Assembly: GCA_904502185.1 (NCBI GenBank)
Contig: CAJGDX010000085.1
Span: forward strand, 1 to 9,117
Length of the DNA: 9,117 bases
Origin: an uncultured Bacteroidaceae bacterium
Lineage (GTDB): Bacteria; Bacteroidota; Bacteroidia; Bacteroidales; Bacteroidaceae
Reading direction: 5' to 3'
Part shown: piece after piece, positions 1 through 5,930 of the stretch
How the letters are laid out: each line of letters begins with the position of its first letter
Numbering within the stretch: position 1 is the first letter of the stretch
Made by a program: the position numbers and the translations under genes
The notes under the pieces: generated by a model
Databases searched by the model: none
The model's input: only the letters and a program-made list of their open reading frames with translations
Told to the model about the DNA's origin: nothing

Positions 1-183
1 AATACCGATAAGCACATACAGCACACTCCACACAACAGGAAATACCACAGCAGGCGGTGTCAACGACGAACGATTCAGCGTAGGATACCAGGAAGCTATT
101 GAATCGACATTAAGCAGACTGGAGACCCACCCTACAAACAGACAGAGAGCAATCGCTACGACAACATAAAAAACCTTTTTCAT
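1..183 (-). CDS. tspO: TspO/MBR family protein (tryptophan-rich sensory protein), N-terminal part
   Basis: Only the first 61 codons are present; the gene runs off the left edge of the window. The translation begins with a hydrophobic segment (about residues 3-22, MKKVFYVVVAIALCLF) that would be the first membrane helix. It is followed by the hallmark TspO loop: SWYPTLNRSS (31-40), the double proline PP at 43-44, and then FPVVWSVLYVLIG (48-60), which opens helix 2. The WY...L...PP...F..VW..LY pattern is typical of the TspO/peripheral benzodiazepine receptor family. These are five-helix integral membrane proteins that bind porphyrins and related ligands in other bacteria. The role here is not shown by context. 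The gene is divergent from the 353-913 gene. The start ATG (181-183) is the only sensible one, because the hydrophobic helix begins right after it. Family assignment is strong despite truncation; specific function is unknown. Confidence 0.88.
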   Translation of the reverse strand, partial: MKKVFYVVVAIALCLFVGWVSSLLNVDSIASWYPTLNRSSLTPPAVVFPVVWSVLYVLIGI

Positions 184-352
184 ACCTGTAAGTTTTTAAA
201 AAAAACATTCTGCAACAAACTGAATTTTGTTGGAAAAACAATGCTATCGACACAATGGTTCACAAATTCACCACCACACGAAAGATGGATTTGCACAGAC
301 CGCAACTATTCACTAACTTTATAGCGAAAATCAGAATAAACCGTCAACAAAA
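184..352. other. Divergent intergenic region between tspO and the 353-913 gene
   Basis: These 169 AT-rich bases separate two divergently transcribed genes, so they should hold promoters for both. For the plus-strand gene there is a good candidate (listed separately). For tspO only a weak match is seen on the minus strand: a TTTG at 266-263 and TAGCATTG at 246-239. The 16-nt spacer between them is shorter than the usual 19-21. Nearer tspO there is a 7-bp inverted repeat (213-219 with 226-232, loop 220-225), followed on the minus strand by a T8 run before the start codon. No small ORF or RNA gene is evident. Confidence 0.6.
290..321 (+). promoter_or_regulatory. Candidate Bacteroides-type promoter for the 353-913 / trmN6 pair
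   Basis: A TTTG box at 290-293 is followed after 20 nt by TAACTTTA at 314-321. The Bacteroides primary sigma factor (the ABfr type) is known to recognise a -33 TTTG and a -7 TAnnTTTG separated by about 19-21 nt. Here seven of the eight -7 element positions (counting the two free ones) agree, with a final A in place of G. Transcription would start near 327, leaving a leader of about 25 nt before the ATG at 353. This is motif matching by eye, without transcript evidence. Confidence 0.55.
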
Positions 353-913
353 ATGATAAACCAAGAATATCTCGACAAATTTGAGAACAACCTGACCAAC
401 GAACTATTGCGTCTATGCACTTCATACAAAATGCTCGAAGGCACACTGCTTGCCACTGACGACATTGACGGCGAATGGCAAAGATTTGCGCCCGAATATA
501 TTGCTGACGCAGTAAAGGAGATAAGCAGCTACCCCACCGTATCGGTTGCATGGGCTGCATACATAGGCATGGCTGTTGCCGCACAATGGGACAGCAACTG
601 GGAGGCGCAGAAAACAATCGAATACAAGCACTACTATGGCAGCCAGGGATTCGACGACCTCGACGAACATATACTTTTCGACCTGCTGAAAATGCCGGCA
701 GATAGCAAAGAGGCAAAAGATACAGAAGAGATGATACGACGTTGCGCACAAACAACTGTCAGCCTCATCAGACACGAGCAGATTGAGCCTCAAAGCCCCA
801 CAGCATTCTACGTATTCACACGTGCAGCAAAGACCATGTTCCGCATAGGAGCAGCCATAGAACTCAAACGATTGGGATACAAGTTCGAGAAAATGAACAT
901 GCCAACCTGCTAA
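353..913 (+). CDS. Conserved-looking hypothetical protein, 186 aa, upstream of trmN6
   Basis: The 186-residue product has no signal peptide or membrane segment, so it is probably cytosolic. I do not recognise a named domain. It appears largely alpha-helical, with an N-terminal amphipathic stretch (MINQEYLDKFENNL, about 1-14). An aromatic/alanine-rich middle follows (VSVAWAAYIGMAVAAQW, about 64-80). An acidic part, FDDLDEH, comes next, and a basic C-terminal helix ends the protein (IGAAIELKRLGYKFEKMN). I have an impression of similar proteins in other Bacteroidetes, but this cannot be verified here. A candidate promoter lies just upstream, and trmN6 begins 15 nt after its stop, so the two are probably co-transcribed. 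The long minus-strand frames over it (306-755, 422-970) have no recognisable product and are taken as shadows. It is confidently a real gene, of unknown function. Confidence 0.82.
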   Translation: MINQEYLDKFENNLTNELLRLCTSYKMLEGTLLATDDIDGEWQRFAPEYIADAVKEISSYPTVSVAWAAYIGMAVAAQWDSNWEAQKTIEYKHYYGSQGFDDLDEHILFDLLKMPADSKEAKDTEEMIRRCAQTTVSLIRHEQIEPQSPTAFYVFTRAAKTMFRIGAAIELKRLGYKFEKMNMPTC

Positions 914-928
914 AAACACCACAGAAAT

Positions 929-1639
929 ATGGCAAACAGCTATTTCAGATTCAAGCAATTCACCATACATCAGGAGAGATGTGCCATGAAGGTAGGCACC
1001 GACGGATGCCTATTGGGAGCATGGGTCGACCTCTCACAGTCACAAAGAATACTCGACGTAGGCTGTGGCAGTGGACTGATTGCCATAATGACTGCACAAA
1101 GATGCCCGGGTGCAACCATTACGGGCATAGAAATAGACAACGAAGCAGCATCACAAGCAACTGAAAATGCAGAATCATCGCCATGGGCTGAAAGAATAGA
1201 AATCATCTGCGAAGATTTTCTGAAATTCACCCCCGTACAACAGTTCGATACAATAGTAAGCAACCCTCCATACTTCAGCAACAGCCTTAAATGCCCCAAT
1301 GACAAACGCAGCAAAGCGCGTCACGACGACTCGCTCCCATGCAACGAATTTCTTACACACGCAAACAAGTTGCTATCACCCAATGGAGCTTTGTCGGTAA
1401 TTATCCCTATCGAGCAGCAGGAGACATGGCTGACTGAAGCAGAAAAATGCGGTTACAGACCAAGCAGAGTTACCCACGTACACACACGTAGGGAACTGGC
1501 ACCGAAAAGAGTGCTTATAGAACTTAGAAAAGGGACACCCGAAGAGTACAGGAGAGATGACTTTAATCTGGAAGAGGTTCCGGGAGTTTTCAGCGCAGAA
1601 GCAACAGAGATGTTAAGCCCTTTTTATCTGAAACTATAA
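929..1639 (+). CDS. trmN6: tRNA1(Val) (adenine(37)-N6)-methyltransferase, TrmN6/YfiC type
   Basis: A 236-residue Rossmann-fold, SAM-dependent methyltransferase. The N-terminus FRFKQFTIHQERCAMKVGTD (6-25) is the family signature ahead of the catalytic domain. SAM-binding motif I is DVGCGSG (43-49), the acidic residue ending beta-2 lies in GIEID (66-70), and the catalytic NPPYF (112-116) is the motif of enzymes that methylate an exocyclic amino group. SNPPYF followed by a basic stretch (KRSKARHDD, 126-134) is typical of YfiC/TrmN6. The family converts A37 of tRNA1(Val) to N6-methyladenosine next to the anticodon. Length agrees with E. coli YfiC (about 245 aa). The start at 929 places the conserved FxFKQF motif five residues in. 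It lies 15 nt behind the upstream hypothetical gene and just before a strong hairpin terminator, so it ends this short transcript. The exact tRNA target is inferred from the family. Confidence 0.9.
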   Translation: MANSYFRFKQFTIHQERCAMKVGTDGCLLGAWVDLSQSQRILDVGCGSGLIAIMTAQRCPGATITGIEIDNEAASQATENAESSPWAERIEIICEDFLKFTPVQQFDTIVSNPPYFSNSLKCPNDKRSKARHDDSLPCNEFLTHANKLLSPNGALSVIIPIEQQETWLTEAEKCGYRPSRVTHVHTRRELAPKRVLIELRKGTPEEYRRDDFNLEEVPGVFSAEATEMLSPFYLKL

Positions 1640-1678
1640 CCTTTTACAATAAAAGGAAACATATTACCTTTCAAACAT

Positions 1679-1735
1679 TATCTGAATAAAATTGAGGCAC
1701 AAGAAAAAATCTTGTGCCTCAATTTTATTCAGATA
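1679..1735. terminator. Bidirectional intrinsic terminator, perfect 26-bp stem
   Basis: The left arm 1679-1704 and right arm 1710-1735 are perfect reverse complements over 26 bp, with a 5-nt A loop (1705-1709). The core GAGGCACAAG is the GC-richer part. On each strand the downstream side continues as AATTTTATT, which supplies a U-rich tract. It lies 39 nt after the trmN6 stop and 31 nt after the stop of the minus-strand lipoprotein gene. The position between convergent transcription units and the symmetry both fit one terminator serving both directions. Confidence 0.88.
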
Positions 1736-1766
1736 GCAATGCAGAAATTCTGCACAACATCGCCGT

Positions 1767-2111
1767 CTATTCAACAAATCGAATATACTTGGTAATATCT
1801 CCGGTGAGAGCATCTGTCAATTTCAGGCTGTCGCCATCGAGTTCCATAGTATAGTTTCTGCTGAATCTGATACCTTTGAATGTATCCTTATAATCCACAT
1901 GCAGCATTGTATCCAGAGTCCAGGTAGTTTCGAAACGCACCTCGTCGGCCATAAACACAAAACCACTGTTGTCATCGTTGAACATGACCTCAGTCTTGAA
2001 AGGTTCAGGCGACTGCAAAATCCACATACCCCACAAAGCCTCAGTTTTCTTGCCGCATGACACAATAACAATTGAAACAATTGTTGCAATTATAAGAAAG
2101 TATTTTTTCAT
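1767..2111 (-). CDS. Small lipoprotein, possibly lipocalin-like, last gene of the his operon
   Basis: The 114-residue product begins with a type II signal peptide: MKK, then a hydrophobic stretch (FLIIATIVSIVIV), then a lipobox with Cys19 (IVSC-GKK). The mature protein would be lipidated and anchored on the periplasmic side of a membrane. The residues after the cysteine (GKKTE) do not resemble the acidic surface-export signal of Bacteroidetes. The mature part, about 95 residues, opens with ALWGMWILQ and then alternates polar and hydrophobic residues in a beta-rich manner (FNDDNSGFVFM, FETTWTLD, YTMELDGDSLKL). That recalls small lipocalin-like Bacteroidetes lipoproteins, but this is a resemblance only. 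An upstream in-frame ATG at 2165 lies inside hisIE and would bury the signal peptide, so 2111 is chosen. The gap after the hisIE stop is 13 nt, so it is likely co-transcribed with histidine synthesis. It has no obvious role in that pathway. Confidence 0.82.
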   Translation of the reverse strand: MKKYFLIIATIVSIVIVSCGKKTEALWGMWILQSPEPFKTEVMFNDDNSGFVFMADEVRFETTWTLDTMLHVDYKDTFKGIRFSRNYTMELDGDSLKLTDALTGDITKYIRFVE

Positions 2112-2124
2112 AGTAGTATAGATA

Positions 2125-2724
2125 TTAGCTATGACGGTCGAGAAGCTCTTTCTCCATATCCTCAAGTGTCACTCCGAAATGCTCGTTAAGTACAAAGAGG
2201 TGATAGAGAAGGTCGCACGACTCATATATATAACGTTCTTTGTTGCCTGCAATAGCCTCGATAACTGTTTCAACAGCCTCTTCGCCCACCTTTTGTGCCA
2301 TTTTCTTCACACCCTTATTGAAAAGGAGTGTGGTGTATGAACCTTCGGGCATCTCTTTATGGCGGCTCTCCACAACCTTCTGCAACTTACGGATGAAACC
2401 CTGATATTCGGGAGTATCGAAACAGCTTGTTGTGTTACGATGACAAGCAGGGCCGTAGGGTTTACCCATCAGCAACAATGTATCATTGTCGCAGTCGGGG
2501 TACATATTCACTACCTCGATATAGTTGCCGCTTGTCTCGCCCTTTGTCCAGAGTCCTCCACGCGAACGGCTGTAGAATGTAGCTTTGCCTGTCTCGACTG
2601 TCTTTTCGTATGCTTCACGATTCATATATGCCACCATCAGCACTTTCAGTGTTGTTGCATCCTGCACAACAACAGGCAGAAGTCCGTCGGCATTTTTTGT
2701 TAAATCAAACTCTTCAAATTTCAT
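2125..2724 (-). CDS. hisIE: Bifunctional phosphoribosyl-AMP cyclohydrolase / phosphoribosyl-ATP pyrophosphohydrolase HisIE
   Basis: A 199-residue fusion for steps 2 and 3 of histidine synthesis. The N-terminal HisI (cyclohydrolase) domain, about residues 1-105, carries WTKGETSG (59-66), DCDNDT (77-82) and GPACHRNTTSCF (91-102). Asp77, Asp79 and Asp81 match the Mg ligands. Cys78, Cys94 and Cys101 have the spacing (16 and 7) of the known zinc ligands. The C-terminal HisE (pyrophosphohydrolase) domain, about 110-199, has KVGEEAVETVIEA (145-157) and the ESCDLLYHLFVL helix (168-179), matching the MazG-like metal-binding fold. HisE hydrolyses PR-ATP to PR-AMP and HisI opens the purine ring. One small oddity is CHRN where most homologues I recall have CH[T/K]G between the last two zinc cysteines. 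Its ATG overlaps the hisF stop by 4 nt (ATGA), indicating translational coupling. It is the last biosynthetic gene of the operon. Confidence 0.96.
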   Translation of the reverse strand: MKFEEFDLTKNADGLLPVVVQDATTLKVLMVAYMNREAYEKTVETGKATFYSRSRGGLWTKGETSGNYIEVVNMYPDCDNDTLLLMGKPYGPACHRNTTSCFDTPEYQGFIRKLQKVVESRHKEMPEGSYTTLLFNKGVKKMAQKVGEEAVETVIEAIAGNKERYIYESCDLLYHLFVLNEHFGVTLEDMEKELLDRHS

Positions 2725-3476
2725 AATCTTACTTTAATATCTCGTTTCTGCAATTCTTTTTTGAGTTCAGCGATAGAAACCTCGCCATAGTGGAATATGC
2801 TGGCAGCAAGAGCAGCATCAGCCTTACCCTCTGTGAGAACCTTTACAATATCGTCTACCGAACCTGCTCCACCCGATGCAATGATGGGGATAGAAAGTTT
2901 ATCGGCAAGTGCAGCGTATGTTTCACAGGGATAACCGTTCTTTGTTCCATCGTGGTCCATTGATGTAAACAGAATCTCACCGGCACCACGCTCCTGTCCT
3001 TCGTAAGCCCAAGAGATAAGTTCCTTGTCTGTCAATTTGTTTCCACCGTGAGTGGTGATGCGCCAAATGCCATCTACCTGCTTGGCATCAATTGCAAGCA
3101 CCAGGAACTGACTGCCATACTTTGCAGCAATTTGGTCGATGATATCAGGGTTGGCAACAGCAGCACTGTTGATAGAGATTTTATCGGCACCTGCATCGAG
3201 CAGACGTGCAGCATCGTCCATTGTAGAGATACCACCACCCACTGTAAAGGGGATGTTAATATTCTGTGCAATGCGCTCAACCAATGAAGTAAAGGTCTTA
3301 CGTCCTTCGCATGTAGCACTGATGTCAAGATAAACAAGTTCATCTGCACCTTCGAGGGCGTAGCGGCAACCAAGTTCCACAGCATCGCCTACATCTTTAA
3401 GACCAACAAAATTAACTCCTTTCACTGTGCGTCCGTCTTTAACGTCGAGGCACGGTATTATTCGTTTTGCAACCAT
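2721..3476 (-). CDS. hisF: Imidazole glycerol phosphate synthase, cyclase subunit HisF
   Basis: A 251-residue (beta/alpha)8 barrel of full family length. It uses ammonia delivered from HisH to convert PRFAR into imidazole glycerol phosphate and AICAR (step 5). Catalytic Asp11 lies in IIPCLDVKDGRTVKG (6-20) and catalytic Asp130 in LAIDAK (127-132). The phosphate-binding turns TVGGGI (78-83) and IASGGAGS (199-206) are present, along with the TSMDHDGTKNGY segment (171-182). The start is fixed by the invariant family N-terminus (M-x-AKRIIPCLD), and as a result the gene begins inside the end of hisA: the two frames overlap by 19 nt (3458-3476). The stop overlaps the hisIE start as ATGA. HisF and HisA are ancient duplicates sharing the half-barrel pattern, seen here as separate neighbouring genes. 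Confidence 0.97.
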   Translation of the reverse strand: MVAKRIIPCLDVKDGRTVKGVNFVGLKDVGDAVELGCRYALEGADELVYLDISATCEGRKTFTSLVERIAQNINIPFTVGGGISTMDDAARLLDAGADKISINSAAVANPDIIDQIAAKYGSQFLVLAIDAKQVDGIWRITTHGGNKLTDKELISWAYEGQERGAGEILFTSMDHDGTKNGYPCETYAALADKLSIPIIASGGAGSVDDIVKVLTEGKADAALAASIFHYGEVSIAELKKELQKRDIKVRL

Positions 3477-4183
3477 TCTTTTAAATTATTTAATGTTATA
3501 CGATTTTCATATATCGCTTTTCCTATAATCACACTGTGCAGACCCAGGCTCTTGGCTTTGGCAATGTCATCCATAGAAGAGATACCGCCGCTGAGTGTAA
3601 AATCTACCTGCTTGTATTTTTGCTGGAGAGCAACGTAAAGGTCGAAATTGGGACCCTGCAACATTCCATCCTTGCTGATATCTGTACAGATTACCTGAGT
3701 AAGTCCGGCTGGAAGGAAACTTTCAATAATTTCCTCGATTGACACTCCCGAATTCTTGAGCCATCCATGTGTGGCAACCATTCCGTCGCGTATGTCCGCA
3801 CCAAGAATCACATGCTCAGCACCATAAGTCTGAAGCCACTCGCTGAAGAGGTCGCGGTTGTCCACTGCGACACTGCCGCAAATGGCACGGTTGGCTCCGG
3901 CATTGAGTACATCTCTGATAGATTCGGAAGTTTTGATGCCACCGCCCCACTCAATGTCGAGGTTAGTCTGCGAAGCTAGCACTTCAAGCACCTTCAGATT
4001 GCAGGGAGCCTTTGCTTTTGCACCGTCAAGGTCGACAACGTGCAGACGACGAATGCCACAGTCGGCATAACTCTTCGCCATTTCAAGAGGATCCTGTGCG
4101 TAAACCTTTTTATCATTGTAGTCGCCCTGTGTCAATCGCACACAACGACCATCTATTAAATCAATTGCAGGTATCAGTTCCAT
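3458..4183 (-). CDS. hisA: Phosphoribosylformimino-5-aminoimidazole carboxamide ribotide isomerase HisA
   Basis: A 241-residue (beta/alpha)8 barrel that isomerises ProFAR to PRFAR by an Amadori rearrangement (step 4). The N-terminus MELIPAIDLIDGRCVRLTQG (1-20) contains catalytic Asp8. The second catalytic Asp is Asp130 (ILGADIRDG), with Thr167/Asp168 in VICTDISKDGML. Phosphate-binding glycines are in EWGGGIK (78-84) and LSGGISS (197-203). In-frame ATGs seven and six codons upstream (4204, 4201) would add MMLLLKN. I prefer 4183 because the family almost always begins directly with M(I)ELIPAIDI. The chosen start leaves 28 nt after the hisH stop, the longest gap among the his genes; the longer form would leave 7 nt, so it cannot be excluded. 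The 3' end overlaps hisF by 19 nt. Confidence 0.93.
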   Translation of the reverse strand: MELIPAIDLIDGRCVRLTQGDYNDKKVYAQDPLEMAKSYADCGIRRLHVVDLDGAKAKAPCNLKVLEVLASQTNLDIEWGGGIKTSESIRDVLNAGANRAICGSVAVDNRDLFSEWLQTYGAEHVILGADIRDGMVATHGWLKNSGVSIEEIIESFLPAGLTQVICTDISKDGMLQGPNFDLYVALQQKYKQVDFTLSGGISSMDDIAKAKSLGLHSVIIGKAIYENRITLNNLKEWLQNE

Positions 4184-4211
4184 ATTTTTCAGTAATAGCA
4201 TCATTGAAAAT

Positions 4212-4805
4212 TCAACAATGCTCTATAAAATTTTTCAATATTTGTTCGCCAATGGTTCCACTCTTTTCGGGGTGAAACTGTGTTCCGTAAAAATTACCTT
4301 TGTTCAGAGCCGCAGCAAATTGTCTGCCATTTTCAGAAACTGCGATTGCCTCGTCGCATATCTGCGGTGCAAAGGAGTGTACAAAATATAAGAAATCACC
4401 CTCCTTAAGTCCTGCGAGAAGCGGAGTCTTCAGGTTGCGTATTTCGTTCCATCCCATGTGGGGAACCTTTACACCCGATTTTTTATCCGCAACAAAGCGC
4501 TTCACCTCAGTATCGAATATTCCGAGACATTCAGCATTGCCCTCCTCGCTACGACGACACATAAGTTGCATTCCTATGCATATTCCCAGAACCGGTTGGG
4601 TAAGAGCTTTGATAACATCGCAAAGTCCGCGTTCACGCAATTTCTGCATAGCCGACGAAGCTTCGCCTACACCGGGCAGCAACACCTTGTCGGCACTCTT
4701 GATAATTTCTGCGTCATCCGTCACCACAAATTCAACGCCCAATCGCAAAAGCGCATTGCACACCGAACACAAGTTACCTGTATCGTAGTCGACAATTGCT
4801 ATCAT
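4212..4805 (-). CDS. hisH: Imidazole glycerol phosphate synthase, glutamine amidotransferase subunit HisH
   Basis: A 197-residue class I (triad) glutaminase that releases ammonia from glutamine and channels it into HisF for step 5. The nucleophile is Cys76 in LGICIGMQLM (73-82). The other triad residues are His178 and Glu180 in QFHPEKSG (176-183). The oxyanion-strand motif is LPGVG (43-47), and the family-specific VPHMGWN is at 114-120. The N-terminus IAIVDYDTGNL is canonical for HisH and fixes the start. The ATG overlaps the hisB stop by 4 nt (ATGA), so translation is probably coupled. HisH and HisF act as a heterodimer; here hisA lies between their genes, as in E. coli. All catalytic residues are present. 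Confidence 0.97.
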   Translation of the reverse strand: MIAIVDYDTGNLCSVCNALLRLGVEFVVTDDAEIIKSADKVLLPGVGEASSAMQKLRERGLCDVIKALTQPVLGICIGMQLMCRRSEEGNAECLGIFDTEVKRFVADKKSGVKVPHMGWNEIRNLKTPLLAGLKEGDFLYFVHSFAPQICDEAIAVSENGRQFAAALNKGNFYGTQFHPEKSGTIGEQILKNFIEHC

Positions 4806-5929
4806 AGTACACCCTTGCTGCTAGGAAGTTCGTAACTGAACACCTCGCGTTTCACTGCCATACGCAGAGCGCGGGCAAAACCCTTGAATATACCTTCGGC
4901 AAGATGGTGATTATTCTCACCCTTGGCAGCTATATGCAGATTGCAGCACATTGCTGCGCCCAAAGACTTGAAGAAGTGCTTGAACATCTCAGTAGGTACA
5001 TCGCCAACGTAGTCTTTTGTAAACTCCACATCCCACTCAAAGTCGATGCGTCCGCCAAAGTCTATAAGCACCAGCGCCTTGCACTCGTCCATGGGAAGAA
5101 CAAAGCCGTATCGTCCTATGCCGCGTTTGTTTCCAAGAGCCTTAAGTATTGCCTCGCCCAGAACAATCGCAACATCCTCCATCGTATGATGCTCATCGAC
5201 GTGAAGGTCGCCCTGCGCCTTAACCATCAACGACACACCAGCGTGGTGTACTATCTGGTCTATCATATGGTCGAGGAATTTCAGTCCTGTATCTATGCCC
5301 GAAGTTCCTTTGCCGTCGAGATCTATGCTCACCTCAATATCAGTCTCTTTTGTCTTGCGCGCCACAGTCGCCGCACGTTCAGTCGTACGAAGAAATTCCG
5401 AAATTTCGCGCCAGCTGTTGGTTACAAGTACACACACGTCAGAGTATGGCAATTCGCCCAATGCCTTTATACGCTCAACATCGGCGGTTATAAGGATAGC
5501 CTTTGCGCCAAGATTTTTGGCAAGTTCTACGTCGGTGAGTCTGTCACCAATAACGTATGATGCAGAAAGGTCATACTCACCACCCATATATTTACCGAAC
5601 ATACCGGTACCGGGCTTACGGTTGGGCGAGCCTTCCGATGCAAACGAGGGATCAATCAGCTGATCGTCGAAAATAACGCCCTCGCCCCTGAGAGTATCGA
5701 GCATCTTGTTATGTATTGTGTAGAAACGCTCCTCGGGATAACTTTCTGTACCGAGTCCATCCTGATTGCTTGCAATGACAAGTTCATAGTCAAGTTCGGC
5801 AATGCTGCTGAGAGCGCCTATTGCCGCCGGCAGAAATTCCAGTTGTTCCAGTGTATCTACCTGTTCGGTTACAGGAGGCTCGACAATTATCGTACCGTCG
5901 CGGTCTATAAACAGTGCTTTTTTCATCAT
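4802..5929 (-). CDS. hisB: Bifunctional histidinol-phosphatase / imidazoleglycerol-phosphate dehydratase HisB
   Basis: A 375-residue fusion. The N-terminal HAD-family phosphatase (about 1-170; step 8) has DRDGT with Asp9 and Asp11 (motif I), VIASNQDG with Ser54 (motif II), Lys105 in RKPGTGM (motif III) and GDRLTD (128-133, motif IV). The C-terminal dehydratase (about 192-375; step 6) has FLDHM (218-222), DEHHTMED (245-252), a second histidine cluster ENNHHLAE (338-345) and the terminal SSKGVL. Length and layout match the E. coli HisB fusion (about 355 aa). The residues equivalent to the E. coli zinc loop (CPHLPADECDC) read DPSFASEGSPN (93-103), with no Cys or His, so this phosphatase half probably lacks the structural zinc. 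Tandem ATGs at 5929 and 5926 follow the hisC stop by 1 nt; either could be used. The stop overlaps the hisH start. Confidence 0.95.
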   Translation of the reverse strand: MMKKALFIDRDGTIIVEPPVTEQVDTLEQLEFLPAAIGALSSIAELDYELVIASNQDGLGTESYPEERFYTIHNKMLDTLRGEGVIFDDQLIDPSFASEGSPNRKPGTGMFGKYMGGEYDLSASYVIGDRLTDVELAKNLGAKAILITADVERIKALGELPYSDVCVLVTNSWREISEFLRTTERAATVARKTKETDIEVSIDLDGKGTSGIDTGLKFLDHMIDQIVHHAGVSLMVKAQGDLHVDEHHTMEDVAIVLGEAILKALGNKRGIGRYGFVLPMDECKALVLIDFGGRIDFEWDVEFTKDYVGDVPTEMFKHFFKSLGAAMCCNLHIAAKGENNHHLAEGIFKGFARALRMAVKREVFSYELPSSKGVL

Positions 5930-5930
5930 T

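Noticed and set aside
306..970. Minus-strand open frames of 149 and 182 codons over the 353-913 gene
   Set aside because: The translations are Cys/Leu/Val-rich without a recognisable domain. They contradict the plus-strand gene, which has a promoter candidate and a tight link to trmN6.
1640..1656. 7-bp hairpin (1640-1646 with 1650-1656) directly after the trmN6 stop
   Set aside because: It is almost all A-T with a 3-nt loop and no following T tract; the strong hairpin at 1679-1735 explains termination better.
2112..2165. Upstream ATG for the lipoprotein inside hisIE
   Set aside because: It would put 18 residues before the MKK signal peptide and abolish a normal lipoprotein N-terminus.
4195..4222. 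Small inverted repeat (CATTG...CAATG, TTGAA...TTCAA) at the hisH/hisA junction
   Set aside because: It is only 5 bp and AT-rich, with no sign of a function beyond chance in an AT-rich junction.
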